A stretch of DNA of 64,000 nt from Actinopolyspora mzabensis (GCF_900101095.1 NZ_FNFM01000002.1:1-64000); one strand, 5' to 3'. Counted from the stretch's first letter, positions 31,421 through 40,790 are shown. Notes: generated by a model from the letters alone, not told the origin. Program-made: numbers and translations.

Positions 31421-32233
31421 ATGATGAGCACGCCACAGCCGCCGCACGGCGTACCGCAGCAGCCCCAACCGGGCGGCGCGCCCTACCCGCAACAACCCCC
31501 GGTGCAGCAACAACCTCCCGTACAGCAATCCCCGGTGCAGCAGCAGGGACGGATTCCGCAGTACCAGGGCTACCAGCACCCCGGAGCGCAGCCAGGGGGA
31601 CAGCAGAACTGGGGACAGCAGTCTGCCGGAGCGGGTCAAGGCGGTGCTTACGGCTACCCGGCGCCCAACGCGGGATACGGATGGCAGTACGGCGCCGCCC
31701 ACCAGCAGCCACCAGTCCAGCGACAGGCAGCGGGCCCGGTCGACGACACCGGCAGGCCGCTGGCGATCATCATCGCCGTCTGGGCGATCATCGCGGGGCT
31801 GCGGACGCTGATCATCTATCCCATCGAGATGGTTCAGTTCTGGATGGAGTACGGCACCTACTCCACCGTGCCACTGACCATCGCCTCGGAATCGTGGAAC
31901 TTCCTGTCCCTGCTCGACGCGGCGGCGCTCGTCGTAGTGGGAATACTACTGTTCGCCAGGCGACCCAAGGCGCGTTTCTTCGCCACAGCGGTAATAGCAC
32001 TGACTTTGACGCTGTACGTCATGGATGTAATCTTCTATTTCATCTGGACGCCGGATCGCATAGAGCACCTTTATGAGTACTTCTACAGCTGGATCCGGCT
32101 TTCCGGTAACGCTTTCTACCTGATTCCCGCCGTTCTCGCGCTACTCCCGGGAATATCCCGCACGCTGCGCAGGAAACCGAAGCAGCAACAATCACCGCGG
32201 CAACCGGTGTACGGCCAACAGCCGGGATACTGA
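31421..32233 (+). CDS. Pro/Gln-rich membrane protein, paralogue 1
   Basis: A 270-residue protein. The first 100 residues are a low-complexity cytoplasmic tail of Q, P and G (QQPPVQQ repeats). Four membrane helices follow (residues about 113-135, 165-185, 190-210 and 225-245), and the end is again Q/P-rich. It resembles the next gene in plan. Such Pro-rich tails often bind partners near the cell pole or secretion systems in actinomycetes, but no function is established. ATG 31421 or the adjacent ATG 31424 start the gene. Confidence 0.75.
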   Translation: MMSTPQPPHGVPQQPQPGGAPYPQQPPVQQQPPVQQSPVQQQGRIPQYQGYQHPGAQPGGQQNWGQQSAGAGQGGAYGYPAPNAGYGWQYGAAHQQPPVQRQAAGPVDDTGRPLAIIIAVWAIIAGLRTLIIYPIEMVQFWMEYGTYSTVPLTIASESWNFLSLLDAAALVVVGILLFARRPKARFFATAVIALTLTLYVMDVIFYFIWTPDRIEHLYEYFYSWIRLSGNAFYLIPAVLALLPGISRTLRRKPKQQQSPRQPVYGQQPGY

Positions 32234-32293
32234 AGCAATACCGAAGATCGTGCGGCGGTTTCGACAGTCGGGGAAATCTCAGAGGGCAGCATC

Positions 32294-32887
32294 ATGAACA
32301 CACCACAGCCGTTTCACGGACAGCAGCCGCAGCCAGGAGCGATACCACCGCAACAACCGCCCTATCCGGGAGCTCACCCCGGACAGGCACAACAACCAGT
32401 ACCCACTCCGGCCACTCCCCGGCAGAGCGGGAGATCTCCGGCTCCCACGATCCTGGGAACAGCCACAATTGTCATCGCCGGTATCGTCCTTACGATTTCT
32501 GTTACACAGCTGGTACACTGGATAGTACCGTGGGGCGCAGTCAAAACGGTCACAGCCATGTGGGTCCTGGACGGAGTCGTACTGCTCGCACTGGGAATAA
32601 TGCTGCTGACGCGCACGCGCCTCGTGAAGGGAATCGCCGTGGGCGGTATGGCAGTATCCGCTATCGCAGTCTGCTTGCGAGTGTTCGAATTCGGACTCGG
32701 TGCGTACGACTGGCGGACACCATTGGATGTCGGTTACGACATGGAAACCACGGACGGAATAATGTTCTACTGCTCGATTCTGGTGACGATGCTGGTTTTC
32801 CTGCCCTCCGTGCTGCACTCGTTGCGCCGGAAACCGGTCCCACAGCCGCCGCAGCAGTACTACTACGGCATGCCCCCAGGTCACTGA
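32294..32887 (+). CDS. Pro/Gln-rich membrane protein, paralogue 2
   Basis: A 197-residue protein with the same layout as its upstream neighbour: MNTPQPFHGQQPQP tail, four helices, and an end SLRRKPVPQPPQQYYYG comparable with the neighbour's TLRRKPKQQQSP. Tandem duplication is likely. The gap is 60 bp, so both are probably co-transcribed. It is convergent with the type VII-associated genes that follow. Function unknown. Confidence 0.75.
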   Translation: MNTPQPFHGQQPQPGAIPPQQPPYPGAHPGQAQQPVPTPATPRQSGRSPAPTILGTATIVIAGIVLTISVTQLVHWIVPWGAVKTVTAMWVLDGVVLLALGIMLLTRTRLVKGIAVGGMAVSAIAVCLRVFEFGLGAYDWRTPLDVGYDMETTDGIMFYCSILVTMLVFLPSVLHSLRRKPVPQPPQQYYYGMPPGH

Positions 32888-32901
32888 CACCGACGGGACC
32901 A

Positions 32902-33495
32902 CTAGCGCAGCCAGCTGCGCTGCGAGAAGTCCTCCTCGTCGTCATCCCAGTCGTCGGCGGCCCGGCGACGAGGCCGCGGCGTCGGATCGGGACGCTGCTC
33001 CGGAGGCCGCTCCGGTGCCGGACCCGGCTGCTGCTCGACCGGGGGCTCCTCGGGCGGAGGTTCCTCGGGCGTGGACCTGCCGAACCGCCCGGCCGCGACG
33101 TTCCAGCTCACGTCCGGCCGCGCGGGCTGCGGCTGCGGGGCCGGCGATTGCGCTCCGCCCACGCCCGAACCCACGGTCTGACCATCGGCCGGACCAGCGG
33201 GGAAACCGCTGGAACTCACCTGATGGGCGAAGGGGTCCTCGTCCTCCCGCTCGCCGATGCTGATCTGCTCCCTGCGGGCACGTTCCCGCAGCACCGCCCG
33301 CTCGGCCTCCAGCCGCTGTTCCTCCTCGCGTCGGGCCTGCTCCTCCTGCTCCCGAAAGACGCGTTCCCGTTCATCCACCTCGGACTGCACGGCCGCGGTC
33401 TCCCGCTCGTACGCACTGTCCAACTCGTCCTTGCTGCGCCGGGACTGCTCCACCACAGCCTCGATCTCCGCGACCGACACCTCGGACTCGTACAT
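32902..33495 (-). CDS. Coiled-coil protein downstream of the WXG-domain protein
   Basis: A 197-residue protein. Residues 1-75 are strongly helical and charged (VAEIEAVVEQSRRSKDELDS through EEQARREEEQRLEAERA), a coiled coil. The rest is Pro/Glu-rich and disordered, ending EDFSQRSWLR. The ATG at 33495 is preceded by GGAAGAGG and gives a compact N-terminus; a GTG at 33567 would add 24 unconserved residues. It is the last gene of a three-gene unit (36430 to 32902) of apparent type VII substrates or their chaperone-like partners. The family is not recognised with certainty. Confidence 0.65.
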   Translation of the reverse strand: MYESEVSVAEIEAVVEQSRRSKDELDSAYERETAAVQSEVDERERVFREQEEQARREEEQRLEAERAVLRERARREQISIGEREDEDPFAHQVSSSGFPAGPADGQTVGSGVGGAQSPAPQPQPARPDVSWNVAAGRFGRSTPEEPPPEEPPVEQQPGPAPERPPEQRPDPTPRPRRRAADDWDDDEEDFSQRSWLR

Positions 33496-33586
33496 TCCCC
33501 TCTTCCAAGCTTTTCCATCATCCAGGGAATCCGACGATCGGCGACCGATCATCTCTCGTTCGGCCACTCACCGGTCGTTCGTCCGG

Positions 33587-36097
33587 TCATTTCTCGTTCG
33601 GTTCCCCCAGCACGGCCTGATACTGCCAGAAAGTGTCCGCGTCGAGGCCGTCGTCGAACAGATCGCCCTCGGTGCGCCAGGGGCTGTCGTTGCTGCGCTC
33701 CTCGTCGCCGCCACCCTGCTGGCCCGCACCGCCCATACCGCCCATGGGCATCATTCCACCCCGGGCACCGCCCTGCTCGCTCTGAGCGGAAGCGCCGCTC
33801 GACTCGCCCATGGAGGCCAGCCCGGTGGCTCCCTGCGAATCCGTCGCGTCCGATTTCCCGCCCATTGTCGACAGCCCCGCCTCACCGGCTACGTGGCCGA
33901 GTTGGCGCTCGGAACGATCGCTGCCCCAGATGCTTCCGCCGGTCTCCTCCGGAGAGCTGAACAGGTCCCCGGAGAACGCGGTGAAGGTGGAACGGGGCGA
34001 GAACTGCTCGGAATCGCCGAGCATCCCAGCACCCGCCCACTGCGAAGTGGTTCGCGCCGCGGCCTCGTACGGGTCGTCGGGCTGCCGCGCCCCTTCGGAA
34101 CCCAGCCCCTCCGCTGCGGGGGCACCGGCGAAGTTCGCAGCGCTCGTACGCGGCGTTCCGTCCGGCTCGGCGGTGTTCTCCCACCGGGGCGCTTCCCGCC
34201 GGGTGTCCTCCCCCGGCACCCCGTCCTGTTGGGGTGCCTGCTGCTGGCCAGTTGGCGGCTGAAACGTTTCCCGCGCGGTTGCGTCCTGTTCCGCGGCACG
34301 CTCGGCTCCGCTCACCGCATCGGCCGGTGCCGCGGCTCGGTCCTGGCCGAAGTCGACGGTCTGGGTTCTCGGTTGACCGTCCCCGTCGTCAATCGTGACG
34401 CGCAGCCCGCCTTCGGCATCGCGTGCCACGTTGATGGTGCGATCACCGTCGCGGATGACAGCGGTACCGTCCTCGTTCGGCCGGACGACCATCGGCTCGT
34501 GCGAACCGCCGGTAGCGTTCGTCGACTCGCCCGGAGCCGCGGGGAAACCCTGCTGGCCGGGAGCACGGGGGGATTCCGCTGCCTCCGGTGCGACTGCTTC
34601 CGAGCCCGTCGCACCGCCCGAGTCGCCGAACGGGATCTGGTAACTCCGGGGCTGGCCCTGCTCATCCAGCAGCGTCAGCTGGTTACGGCCCTGCGAGTCG
34701 GCCTCGCGAACGGCGATTCGCTCGGAACCCTCCCCGATGGTCACCTGATCCAGCTTTCGCTCGGCCCCGGCACCGCCGGTTCCGTTCGGACCCGCCGAAG
34801 CGGCCCCACTGCCCTGCTCGGCCAGCTGGGAACGAATCTCCTCCGGCGAGGGGGTCTCCGGCCGCTCGGGCATCCCGGCTCGCTGCTCGCCGGGCGCGCC
34901 CGCACCGCCCGCTGTGCCGACTGATCCGCCACCACCACCGGGAGCACCTCCGGTACCGCCGCCGGTGCTCTGCGCGCGAGCGGTGACTCCGGCGTTCGAG
35001 GGACCTCGCTGTTCACCCTGCTGTCCGTTGCCCTGCTGCCCGCTGCCCTGCTGCGATCCTTGCTCGCCGAGCTTGTCGAAGGTGCCGTCGTCCAGCTTGC
35101 TCAGCTGGTCCCGCAGCGCGGAGAACGCCTTCTCGGTGTGCTTGTAGGCGTCGTGGATCTCCCTGCGCAACGCCTTGACGTCGTGGGCGTACCAGCCGCA
35201 GAAGTCGTCGAGCCACTTGATGCGTTTGTTGGCGACGGTACCGTCGCCGCCGTCCCTGCATCCCGGCGCACCGGGGAGCCGGAGGTCGTCCCAGGTGATC
35301 CGGATATGGTACTCAATGTTCTTTGGTTTCTCGGCGTCCTTGGGATCCACTTCTGTGTTCTTCGGCAGTTGCGCTTCGACGCGCGGCAGCAGTGCCTTGC
35401 CGAACTCCTTCATGCCCTGCAGGGCGGACTCGCTGTAGCGGACCCCCTCGCGGACCTTCCTCTCCATGCCGTCGAGGTCCCGGATCATGTCCTCGGACTC
35501 GTCGTCCTCGCCGTAGTGCTTGTAGAAACTGCTCTTGTCCTGGAAGTCGGACAGCCCGCCGGGGCCGATGCGGTTCTTGGGGACCTTCGCCGCCTCGCGC
35601 AGCGCTCTGCCGGCCGCGTCCAGGTCGTCGCAGTACTTGTTCAGCGGGCCTTTGACCCCCGTGTACCGCTGCCGCGCGGCGTCGGCCGCCGAGCCCTGCC
35701 AGGCCTGGTCTATCCCCTTCTCCAGCGAGTCGAGGTGGTTCAGCCAGGCTTCTCGGTTACTGGCGAGTTCGGAGAGCTTGTCCGAAGCGGACTCCAGCAT
35801 TCCCCAGTCGATGCCGCGTAACTTCGGCAGGTCGTGCGTCTCGGTAGCTCCGGTGCCGTAAACCGCGTACTCGTCGCCGGGATACTTCTTGGCCGCGCCC
35901 TCGTGGGCACGCCATCTACGAAAGACCCTGCCCCACACGCCGTCGCGCATGACCTTTTCGAGCTCGTTCAGCTTGTCCAGGTGGAAATCCGAGTTCCCGT
36001 GGCCGGAGGGGGAACCGTTGCCGGTTCGGGCGTCGTTCGAAGAACTGTCGTCCGGCGACGGAGGCCTGCTCAAGTTCGACTTGTCAGCACCACTCAC
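33587..36097 (-). CDS. Large WXG-like domain protein with Gly/Gln-rich tail, probable type VII substrate
   Basis: An 836-residue protein. Residues about 90-190 are helical and contain the W-x-G turn (AWQGSAADAARQRY, W133-Q-G135), like WXG100/LXG proteins. Residues 190-330 are a further helical part. The long tail is disordered and repetitive (GQQGSGQQGNGQQ, Gly/Ala/Pro), with two short folded segments (VTIGEGSERIAV..., INVARDAEGGLRVTIDDG). It is translationally linked to the small EspC-like gene just upstream (3-bp gap). Export by the ESX-4 system encoded 7 kb away is inferred from the domain and locus. Confidence 0.75.
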   Translation of the reverse strand: MSGADKSNLSRPPSPDDSSSNDARTGNGSPSGHGNSDFHLDKLNELEKVMRDGVWGRVFRRWRAHEGAAKKYPGDEYAVYGTGATETHDLPKLRGIDWGMLESASDKLSELASNREAWLNHLDSLEKGIDQAWQGSAADAARQRYTGVKGPLNKYCDDLDAAGRALREAAKVPKNRIGPGGLSDFQDKSSFYKHYGEDDESEDMIRDLDGMERKVREGVRYSESALQGMKEFGKALLPRVEAQLPKNTEVDPKDAEKPKNIEYHIRITWDDLRLPGAPGCRDGGDGTVANKRIKWLDDFCGWYAHDVKALRREIHDAYKHTEKAFSALRDQLSKLDDGTFDKLGEQGSQQGSGQQGNGQQGEQRGPSNAGVTARAQSTGGGTGGAPGGGGGSVGTAGGAGAPGEQRAGMPERPETPSPEEIRSQLAEQGSGAASAGPNGTGGAGAERKLDQVTIGEGSERIAVREADSQGRNQLTLLDEQGQPRSYQIPFGDSGGATGSEAVAPEAAESPRAPGQQGFPAAPGESTNATGGSHEPMVVRPNEDGTAVIRDGDRTINVARDAEGGLRVTIDDGDGQPRTQTVDFGQDRAAAPADAVSGAERAAEQDATARETFQPPTGQQQAPQQDGVPGEDTRREAPRWENTAEPDGTPRTSAANFAGAPAAEGLGSEGARQPDDPYEAAARTTSQWAGAGMLGDSEQFSPRSTFTAFSGDLFSSPEETGGSIWGSDRSERQLGHVAGEAGLSTMGGKSDATDSQGATGLASMGESSGASAQSEQGGARGGMMPMGGMGGAGQQGGGDEERSNDSPWRTEGDLFDDGLDADTFWQYQAVLGEPNEK

Positions 36098-36100
36098 GGT

Positions 36101-36430
36101 TTACGCCCCCTCCCCGGCGTTGGCAACGTTCTCGGCCTGGGCCCGATCCCGCGATTCCATGTCGCTGAAGGCGGACTCGACATTCTCGGCCAGCCCGGTC
36201 AGATGGTTCCGCGCCTTGCCCAGCGAACCGGCGAACCCCTGGCAGGCGGTCTCGAAAACGGCGCCGACACCGATGTCCCTGCCGACCTGACCGAAAGTGC
36301 CCTCTCCCGACTCGATCGACTCCGCGAGGTTCGTTCCCGTGTTGAAGGCGTCCGCCAGGTTCCGCGTGCTGTCGGCGACCCGCTTCATCGCCTCGCCGTC
36401 GTAATCGGCGGAGCCGTTCGACCGGCCCAT
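36101..36430 (-). CDS. EspC-like / DUF2580 type VII-associated protein
   Basis: A 109-residue helical protein. The pattern AMKRVADSTRNLADAFNTGT, then FETACQGFAGSLGKARNHLTGLAENVESA, is that of the ESX-1 secretion-associated EspC-like family: two helices joined by a short turn, without the W-x-G motif. These are exported together with, or pair with, larger substrates. It lies just ahead of the large WXG-like protein gene with 3 bp between. The 430 bp upstream (36431-36864) hold no clear gene apart from a 15-bp tandem repeat. Confidence 0.75.
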   Translation of the reverse strand: MGRSNGSADYDGEAMKRVADSTRNLADAFNTGTNLAESIESGEGTFGQVGRDIGVGAVFETACQGFAGSLGKARNHLTGLAENVESAFSDMESRDRAQAENVANAGEGA

Positions 36431-36785
36431 GACCTCGTCCCCCTAAACCGCTCGTTCCGTCCAGCGCCCGTAACGCGGACCCGGGAAGGTGAGCGTACGG
36501 CGCACCGTGGATCATCCCAGATCGTGCGGTGGCGCCGTGCGGGCTCAACGACGTCATTGCACACGCAAAGCCGCCCGCACGGGAACCAGCGGACGAGCAG
36601 GAAAGCTCCCGGCCCCTCGGTGCGGAGCCGTAGCGATTGGCCCTGGTGATAATCCCCAGCGATGAGCTCTTGCGGGAGGTTCTTGTGGGGGTTCTTGCGA
36701 GGGGCCCAACAACGGGGCGTCGGGAACAGCTCACCGAGCCACGGCGTGCGGCTACGCCCGCCTGCCGCCGCGGTTCGGCACGCCG

Positions 36786-36857
36786 GAACCGACGGTGTTC
36801 GAACCATCGGGGCTCGAACCGCCGGGAGTCGAACCAGCAGGACCGGAACCAACAGGA
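36786..36857. repeat. 15-bp tandem repeat, five units
   Basis: GAACC occurs at 36786, 36801, 36816, 36831 and 36846, an exact 15-bp period, with variable bases between. Read on the minus strand it would encode Gly/Ser/Pro pentapeptides in a frame with no good start. Confidence 0.7.
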
Positions 36858-36864
36858 CTGTTGC

Positions 36865-36969
36865 TCAGGTCGGTGGTGAGACGAGCACCACCACGGCGAT
36901 CGCCCCGAGGGCTATCACGAGGAGAGGAAGGAACAGCACGTAGAGCAGATCGCCGACGAAATAACGCAT
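36865..36969 (-). CDS. 34-residue single-helix membrane peptide
   Basis: A tiny frame: MRYFVGDLLY, then an unbroken hydrophobic stretch (VLFLPLLVIALGAIAVVVLV), then SPPT and a TGA at 36865. It has the composition of a real membrane peptide and no rare codons, but only a weak ribosome-binding site. It lies between the 15-bp repeat and the 20-bp repeat array, downstream of glmM on the same strand. Function unknown; coding status is inferred from composition alone. Confidence 0.45.
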   Translation of the reverse strand: MRYFVGDLLYVLFLPLLVIALGAIAVVVLVSPPT

Positions 36970-37019
36970 GACGGATCACGCCTACCGAGCGGTGGGACAG
37001 GGGAGTCGATTCACCGCGC

Positions 37020-37160
37020 CACGAGTCAGGGCTCAAAGCCACGACTCAGGACTCAAAACGGCGCTCAGGATTCAGCACGGTGAGTCAAAGCTCAAAACGG
37101 CGAGTCAGGCCCCGAAACGGTGAGTCAGGGCCCGAAAACGATGAGTCAGGGCCTGGCACG
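37020..37160. repeat. 20-bp tandem repeat array, seven units
   Basis: The element GAGTCA (or a one-base variant) occurs at 37023, 37043, 37062, 37082, 37102, 37122 and 37143, a period of 19-21 bp. Read on the minus strand each unit is like TGACTCACCGTTTTGAGCCC. Units sit on one DNA face (two helical turns), which would suit repeated protein binding. Confidence 0.8.
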
Positions 37161-37313
37161 GCGTGGCCAGTGCTCCACCAGCCAGTTACTGCCGTCGTGC
37201 GCCAAGGTGGCTGCCTTGGCACCCGCGACGGCGAGAGCGGACAACACGACAAGACCTGCGACCAGGCTGATCGCGAAAAGCGCGACCAACATAGTGACAA
37301 CGATGGCACCCAT
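37146..37313 (-). CDS. 55-residue membrane peptide
   Basis: MGAIVVTMLVALFAISLVAG begins a 30-residue hydrophobic helix, followed by AKAATLAHDGSNWLVEHWPR and a basic end. The stop TGA at 37146-37148 is itself the first TGACTC of the 20-bp repeat array. It lies about 50 bp downstream of the glmM stop on the same strand, so it could be read from the glmM transcript. No strong ribosome-binding site is seen. The family is not recognised. Confidence 0.5.
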   Translation of the reverse strand: MGAIVVTMLVALFAISLVAGLVVLSALAVAGAKAATLAHDGSNWLVEHWPRRARP

Positions 37314-37364
37314 GTGACGAGGCTCTCACAACTGAGCGCCGAACGCGAGACTTTGATCACATAT

Positions 37365-38699
37365 TCATCTGATCGAGCCAACGACCTCGGCCAGTCGCTC
37401 CGCGGTTCGCTTGGCGCACTCGGCCGTGGGGGCCTCCACCATCACCCGTACGAGCTGCTCGGTTCCGGAGGGACGCAGCAGTACCCTGCCGTGCTCACCC
37501 AGCTCCGACTCGGCGTCGGCGACCGCCTCGGAGACCGCCGGAGCGTTGACCGCGGTGGTCTTGTCCGACACGGAAACGTTCACCAGGCTCTGCGGCAGCC
37601 TGGTCATCGTGCCCGCGAGCTCGGCCAACGGGGCTCCGGCGGCCGCCATCCGCGACATCAACCGCAGCGCGGTCAGCAGCCCGTCCCCGGTGGTGGCATG
37701 GTCCGGCAGCACGATGTGGCCGGACTGCTCCCCGCCGAGGGCGAACCCACCGTCCCGGAGTTCCTCCAGCACGTAGCGGTCCCCGACGGCGGTGGTACGG
37801 AGTGACACACCGTGCTCGCGCATCGCCAGATGCAGCCCGAGATTGCTCATGACCGTGGTCACGACGGTATGCCCCGTCAACTCCCCGGAGTCCCGCATCG
37901 CCACGGCGAGTATCGCCAGCAGCTGGTCCCCGTCCACCAGCTCACCGGCGGCGTCGACCGCCACGCAGCGGTCCGCGTCCCCGTCGTGGGCGATCCCCAG
38001 ATCGGCGCCGTGCTCGACCACGGCGGCGCGCAGCCGGTCCGGCCGGGTCGAGCCGACGTCGGCGTTGATGTTGAGCCCGTCCGGCTCGGCGTGCAGCGCC
38101 ACGACCTCCGCACCGGCACGTCGGTACGCCTCGGGCGCGGCCCGGAAGGCCGCACCGTGGGCACAGTCGACCACCACCCGCAGGCCGTGCAGCGAACCGG
38201 GAGTCGAGGCGAGCAGGTAGTCCACATAGCGGTCCAGCGCGTCGGGCATGTCCCGCACGCGACCGACGTGTTCCCCCACCGGACGGACCGGGTTCTCCGC
38301 CATCCGCTCCGCGATCTCGTCCTCGAGGGCATCGGCGAGCTTGTGCCCGCCCGCCGCGAACAGCTTGATCCCGTTGTCCGGCATCGGGTTGTGCGAGGCC
38401 GAGATCATCACGCCCAGGTCGGCCCCGGTGTCGGCCACCAGCCGCGCCACCGCGGGCGTCGGCAGGACACCGACGCGCACCACGTCGGCCCCGGCGGAAG
38501 TCAGCCCCGCCGTCACCGCGGCCTCGAGCATCTCACCGCTGGCCCGGGGGTCCCGCCCCACCAGTGCGATCCGCCGACGTGAGTCGTCCCGGTCGTAGAG
38601 CACCCGGGCAGCGGTGCCCGCCAGGGACATCGCCAGCTCCGGACCGAGATCGGAATTGGCCAGACCGCGCACCCCGTCGGTGCCGAACAGACGGGACAA
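37365..38699 (-). CDS. glmM: Phosphoglucosamine mutase
   Basis: Interconverts glucosamine-6- and -1-phosphate for UDP-GlcNAc synthesis. The catalytic phosphoserine loop is [16 protein letters not shown], the metal loop DGDADRC, the sugar loop GGEQSGH, and the phosphate-binding end [13 protein letters not shown]. 444 residues from TTG 38699, chosen because AGGAGG lies six bases upstream and [11 protein letters not shown] is the canonical start. It follows rpsI in the usual actinobacterial order rplM-rpsI-glmM. Confidence 0.97.
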   Translation of the reverse strand: MSRLFGTDGVRGLANSDLGPELAMSLAGTAARVLYDRDDSRRRIALVGRDPRASGEMLEAAVTAGLTSAGADVVRVGVLPTPAVARLVADTGADLGVMISASHNPMPDNGIKLFAAGGHKLADALEDEIAERMAENPVRPVGEHVGRVRDMPDALDRYVDYLLASTPGSLHGLRVVVDCAHGAAFRAAPEAYRRAGAEVVALHAEPDGLNINADVGSTRPDRLRAAVVEHGADLGIAHDGDADRCVAVDAAGELVDGDQLLAILAVAMRDSGELTGHTVVTTVMSNLGLHLAMREHGVSLRTTAVGDRYVLEELRDGGFALGGEQSGHIVLPDHATTGDGLLTALRLMSRMAAAGAPLAELAGTMTRLPQSLVNVSVSDKTTAVNAPAVSEAVADAESELGEHGRVLLRPSGTEQLVRVMVEAPTAECAKRTAERLAEVVGSIR

Positions 38700-39053
38700 C
38701 CGCTTCCTCCTGATGCTCACGGCACACGTGGGCCTGTTTGCGACTCTTGGTGGGATGGTCGACCGAACCGGTGCGGCGTCTGCCGAAACCACGGGACGCG
38801 TGACCCGACCAACCGAGTCACCCGAGGGTGGCTCGCTACGAGGTCCGACTCGGCTCGTCCGGAACCTCTCGGCCCGGCGCGACCGCGTACTCGAACAACC
38901 GAACTCCGCCGACCAAACACCACGGGAGCAGCCCCGACGCCCGACGGACGACCGAGACTGCTCCCACAGAATGTCGACACCGCCCCGCTCCTGCCACCGC
39001 GAGGGGCGGGCGGGGCGAACCGGGTTCGCCGGATCGGGCGAACCCGGGAAAAG
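38700..39053 (-). terminator. rpsI-glmM intergenic region with terminator hairpin
   Basis: An 11-bp stem (CCGGGTTCGCC with GGCGAACCCGG, 39020-39047) lies just after the rpsI stop; on the minus strand it is preceded by CTTTTC. It should end the rplM-rpsI message. The rest, to the glmM ribosome-binding site, holds no gene and presumably the glmM promoter. Confidence 0.7.
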
Positions 39054-39581
39054 TCACCGCTTGCTGTACTGCGGGGACTTCCTGGCCTTCTTGAGGCCGT
39101 ACTTCTTGCGTTCCTTGGCCCGCGGGTCACGCGTGAGCATGCCTGCCTTCTTCAGGGTGGGCCGGTCCTCCGGCTGGTAGGCCACCAGGGCACGGGCGAG
39201 CGCCATGCGCAGCGCACCGGCCTGACCGGAAGGGCCACCGCCACTGAGGTTCACGAAAACGTCGAAGCCCTCGGTGCGCTCCACCAGCTCCATCGGCTCG
39301 CGGGCGATGTTCTGGTGCACCCGGTTGGGCATGTACTCGTCCATCGGCTTGCCGTTGAGGATGAAACGGCCGGTGCCGGGAACCAACCGAACCCGAACGA
39401 TCGCCTTCTTGCGACGCCCGACGGTCTGGATCGGCCTGCTGGACGGAAACGGCGCCACGCCCTGAGCGAAAGCCTCAGGGGCCGGCTCGTCGGCCGGGAC
39501 CTCTGAATCGAGGACCTCGGGAGCCGGGGCTTCGTCGGTCTCTGGAGTGCTCACGTGCTCTTCCTCGTATCCCTCGGTCAC
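39054..39581 (-). CDS. rpsI: 30S ribosomal protein S9
   Basis: Component of the small-subunit head. The core begins at [18 protein letters not shown]; the motif [21 protein letters not shown] and the end [12 protein letters not shown] that reaches the P site are canonical. An acidic N-terminal extension of about 50 residues, common in actinobacteria, is present. The GTG at 39581 overlaps the rplM stop (GTGA), with GAAGG upstream; a GTG at 39554 behind GAGGAAG is an alternative start. Confidence 0.97.
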   Translation of the reverse strand: MTEGYEEEHVSTPETDEAPAPEVLDSEVPADEPAPEAFAQGVAPFPSSRPIQTVGRRKKAIVRVRLVPGTGRFILNGKPMDEYMPNRVHQNIAREPMELVERTEGFDVFVNLSGGGPSGQAGALRMALARALVAYQPEDRPTLKKAGMLTRDPRAKERKKYGLKKARKSPQYSKR

Positions 39582-40024
39582 TTCTTGGCCTTCGTTTCGA
39601 TCTCGAAGGGCTGCGGCTGCTGCGAGTGGTGCGGGTGGTCCGGCCCGGCATAGACCCTGAGCTTCTTGGCCATCGCGCGACCGAGCTTCCCCTTGGGCAG
39701 CATGCCCTTGATCGTCTGCTCCAGCAGACGCTCGGGCTTGTTGTCGAGCATCTCGCCGAAGGAGTTCTTCTTCAGGCCGCCGGGATAACCGCTGTGCCGG
39801 TAGACGAAGGCCTGGTCGCGCTTCTTACCGGTGAGGACGACCTTCTCGGCATTGACGATGACGACGAAGTCGCCGGTGTCCATGTGCGGAGCATAGGTCG
39901 GCTTGTGCTTGCCACGCAGCAGCGTGGCGGCCTGGGTGGCCAGCCGGCCGAGCACTACGTCCTCGGCGTCGATCACATGCCAGGCGTGGGTCACCTCGCC
40001 GGCCTTCGGGCTGTACGTGCGCAC
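39578..40024 (-). CDS. rplM: 50S ribosomal protein L13
   Basis: 148 residues, full length. Canonical segments: [54 protein letters not shown] and [22 protein letters not shown] 40024 is preceded by GAGG. It is the first gene of the rplM-rpsI operon; the long in-frame upstream extension is not L13-like. Confidence 0.98.
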   Translation of the reverse strand: MRTYSPKAGEVTHAWHVIDAEDVVLGRLATQAATLLRGKHKPTYAPHMDTGDFVVIVNAEKVVLTGKKRDQAFVYRHSGYPGGLKKNSFGEMLDNKPERLLEQTIKGMLPKGKLGRAMAKKLRVYAGPDHPHHSQQPQPFEIETKAKK

Positions 40025-40446
40025 GGGTCTACCTCGTCGTCGTTCGCGTTGGAGTCTCGGTGCGGCAGTCGTGTCCCGTCGCCCATCACGTCGGGGCGTA
40101 TCGCGATCCGATTCACCCCGTGGGAACCGGTACGTCCCACGAGCGATCGAGACCGTCACCTCGTGCGAGCCGCCCCCGGGGCTTTCCACCTCGGCCGGTC
40201 ACCGAGTCATCTCGCGGTCGTACACACCCACCGCACAACAACGGATGAGAGTACTCGGTGGCTGACAAGCGGGTCGAAACGGGTCCCCGAACACCCACCG
40301 CGCCCCACGCGGGAGTCACGGCGGCGACAAGAACCAACTTCGGCCTGTTTCAGCACCAACGCCATGGTATCGGACGGGCGGCACGACGAATACGTGCCCC
40401 CTGGACCCGTTGCGATCCAGGGGGCACGTGGCCGGGACGGCGTGGT
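40025..40446. promoter_or_regulatory. rplM upstream region and esx terminator
   Basis: Contains a perfect 14-bp hairpin (ACGTGCCCCCTGGA with TCCAGGGGGCACGT, 40392-40429) just downstream of the esx pair, acting as its terminator, and then the presumed rplM promoter. No gene is recognised. Confidence 0.7.
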
Positions 40447-40737
40447 TCAGCCGCCGAACTTGGCGGCGTTGGCACGCTCACCGGCCTGGTAGGACTCGTT
40501 GGCCGCGTTGATGGCCATGCCCATCTTGGCCGTGATCTCACGCATGTTCTGCGCGGCGTTGTCCCAGTCTTTCTGCGCGGCGTAGTACTGCTCCTGCGCG
40601 GCGCCCTCCCAGGTGCTGATCAGCGGCTTGAGCATCTGCTCCAGCTCGTCGAGCTCCGCCTGGATCTTGGTCGCGGCCTGGTTCAGGCTCTCGGCACCGG
40701 CGCTGAGCTGGCCGAAGTCAACCTTGATCGAACTCAT
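40447..40737 (-). CDS. WXG100 protein, EsxB/EsxT-like
   Basis: A 96-residue helical hairpin. The turn is TWEGAAQEQYY (W-x-G), and the C-terminal export signal Y-x-x-x-E is present as SYQAGER. It should form a dimer with the neighbouring WXG100 protein and be exported by the ESX-4 machinery. ATG 40737 starts MSSIKVDFGQLSAGAESL. The position next to rplM matches esxT in M. tuberculosis. Confidence 0.95.
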   Translation of the reverse strand: MSSIKVDFGQLSAGAESLNQAATKIQAELDELEQMLKPLISTWEGAAQEQYYAAQKDWDNAAQNMREITAKMGMAINAANESYQAGERANAAKFGG

Positions 40738-40790
40738 GAGACTTGTTCCCCTCTGTGAAGATTATCGGACTCGAAACCCCGGCAGCCGGC

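Noticed and set aside
36752-37042. Minus-strand frame of 96 codons across the 15-bp repeat
   Set aside because: Most of it is Arg/Ser-rich and it covers repeats; the 34-residue hydrophobic frame on the same strand fits better. It could be revived if a frameshift were proven.
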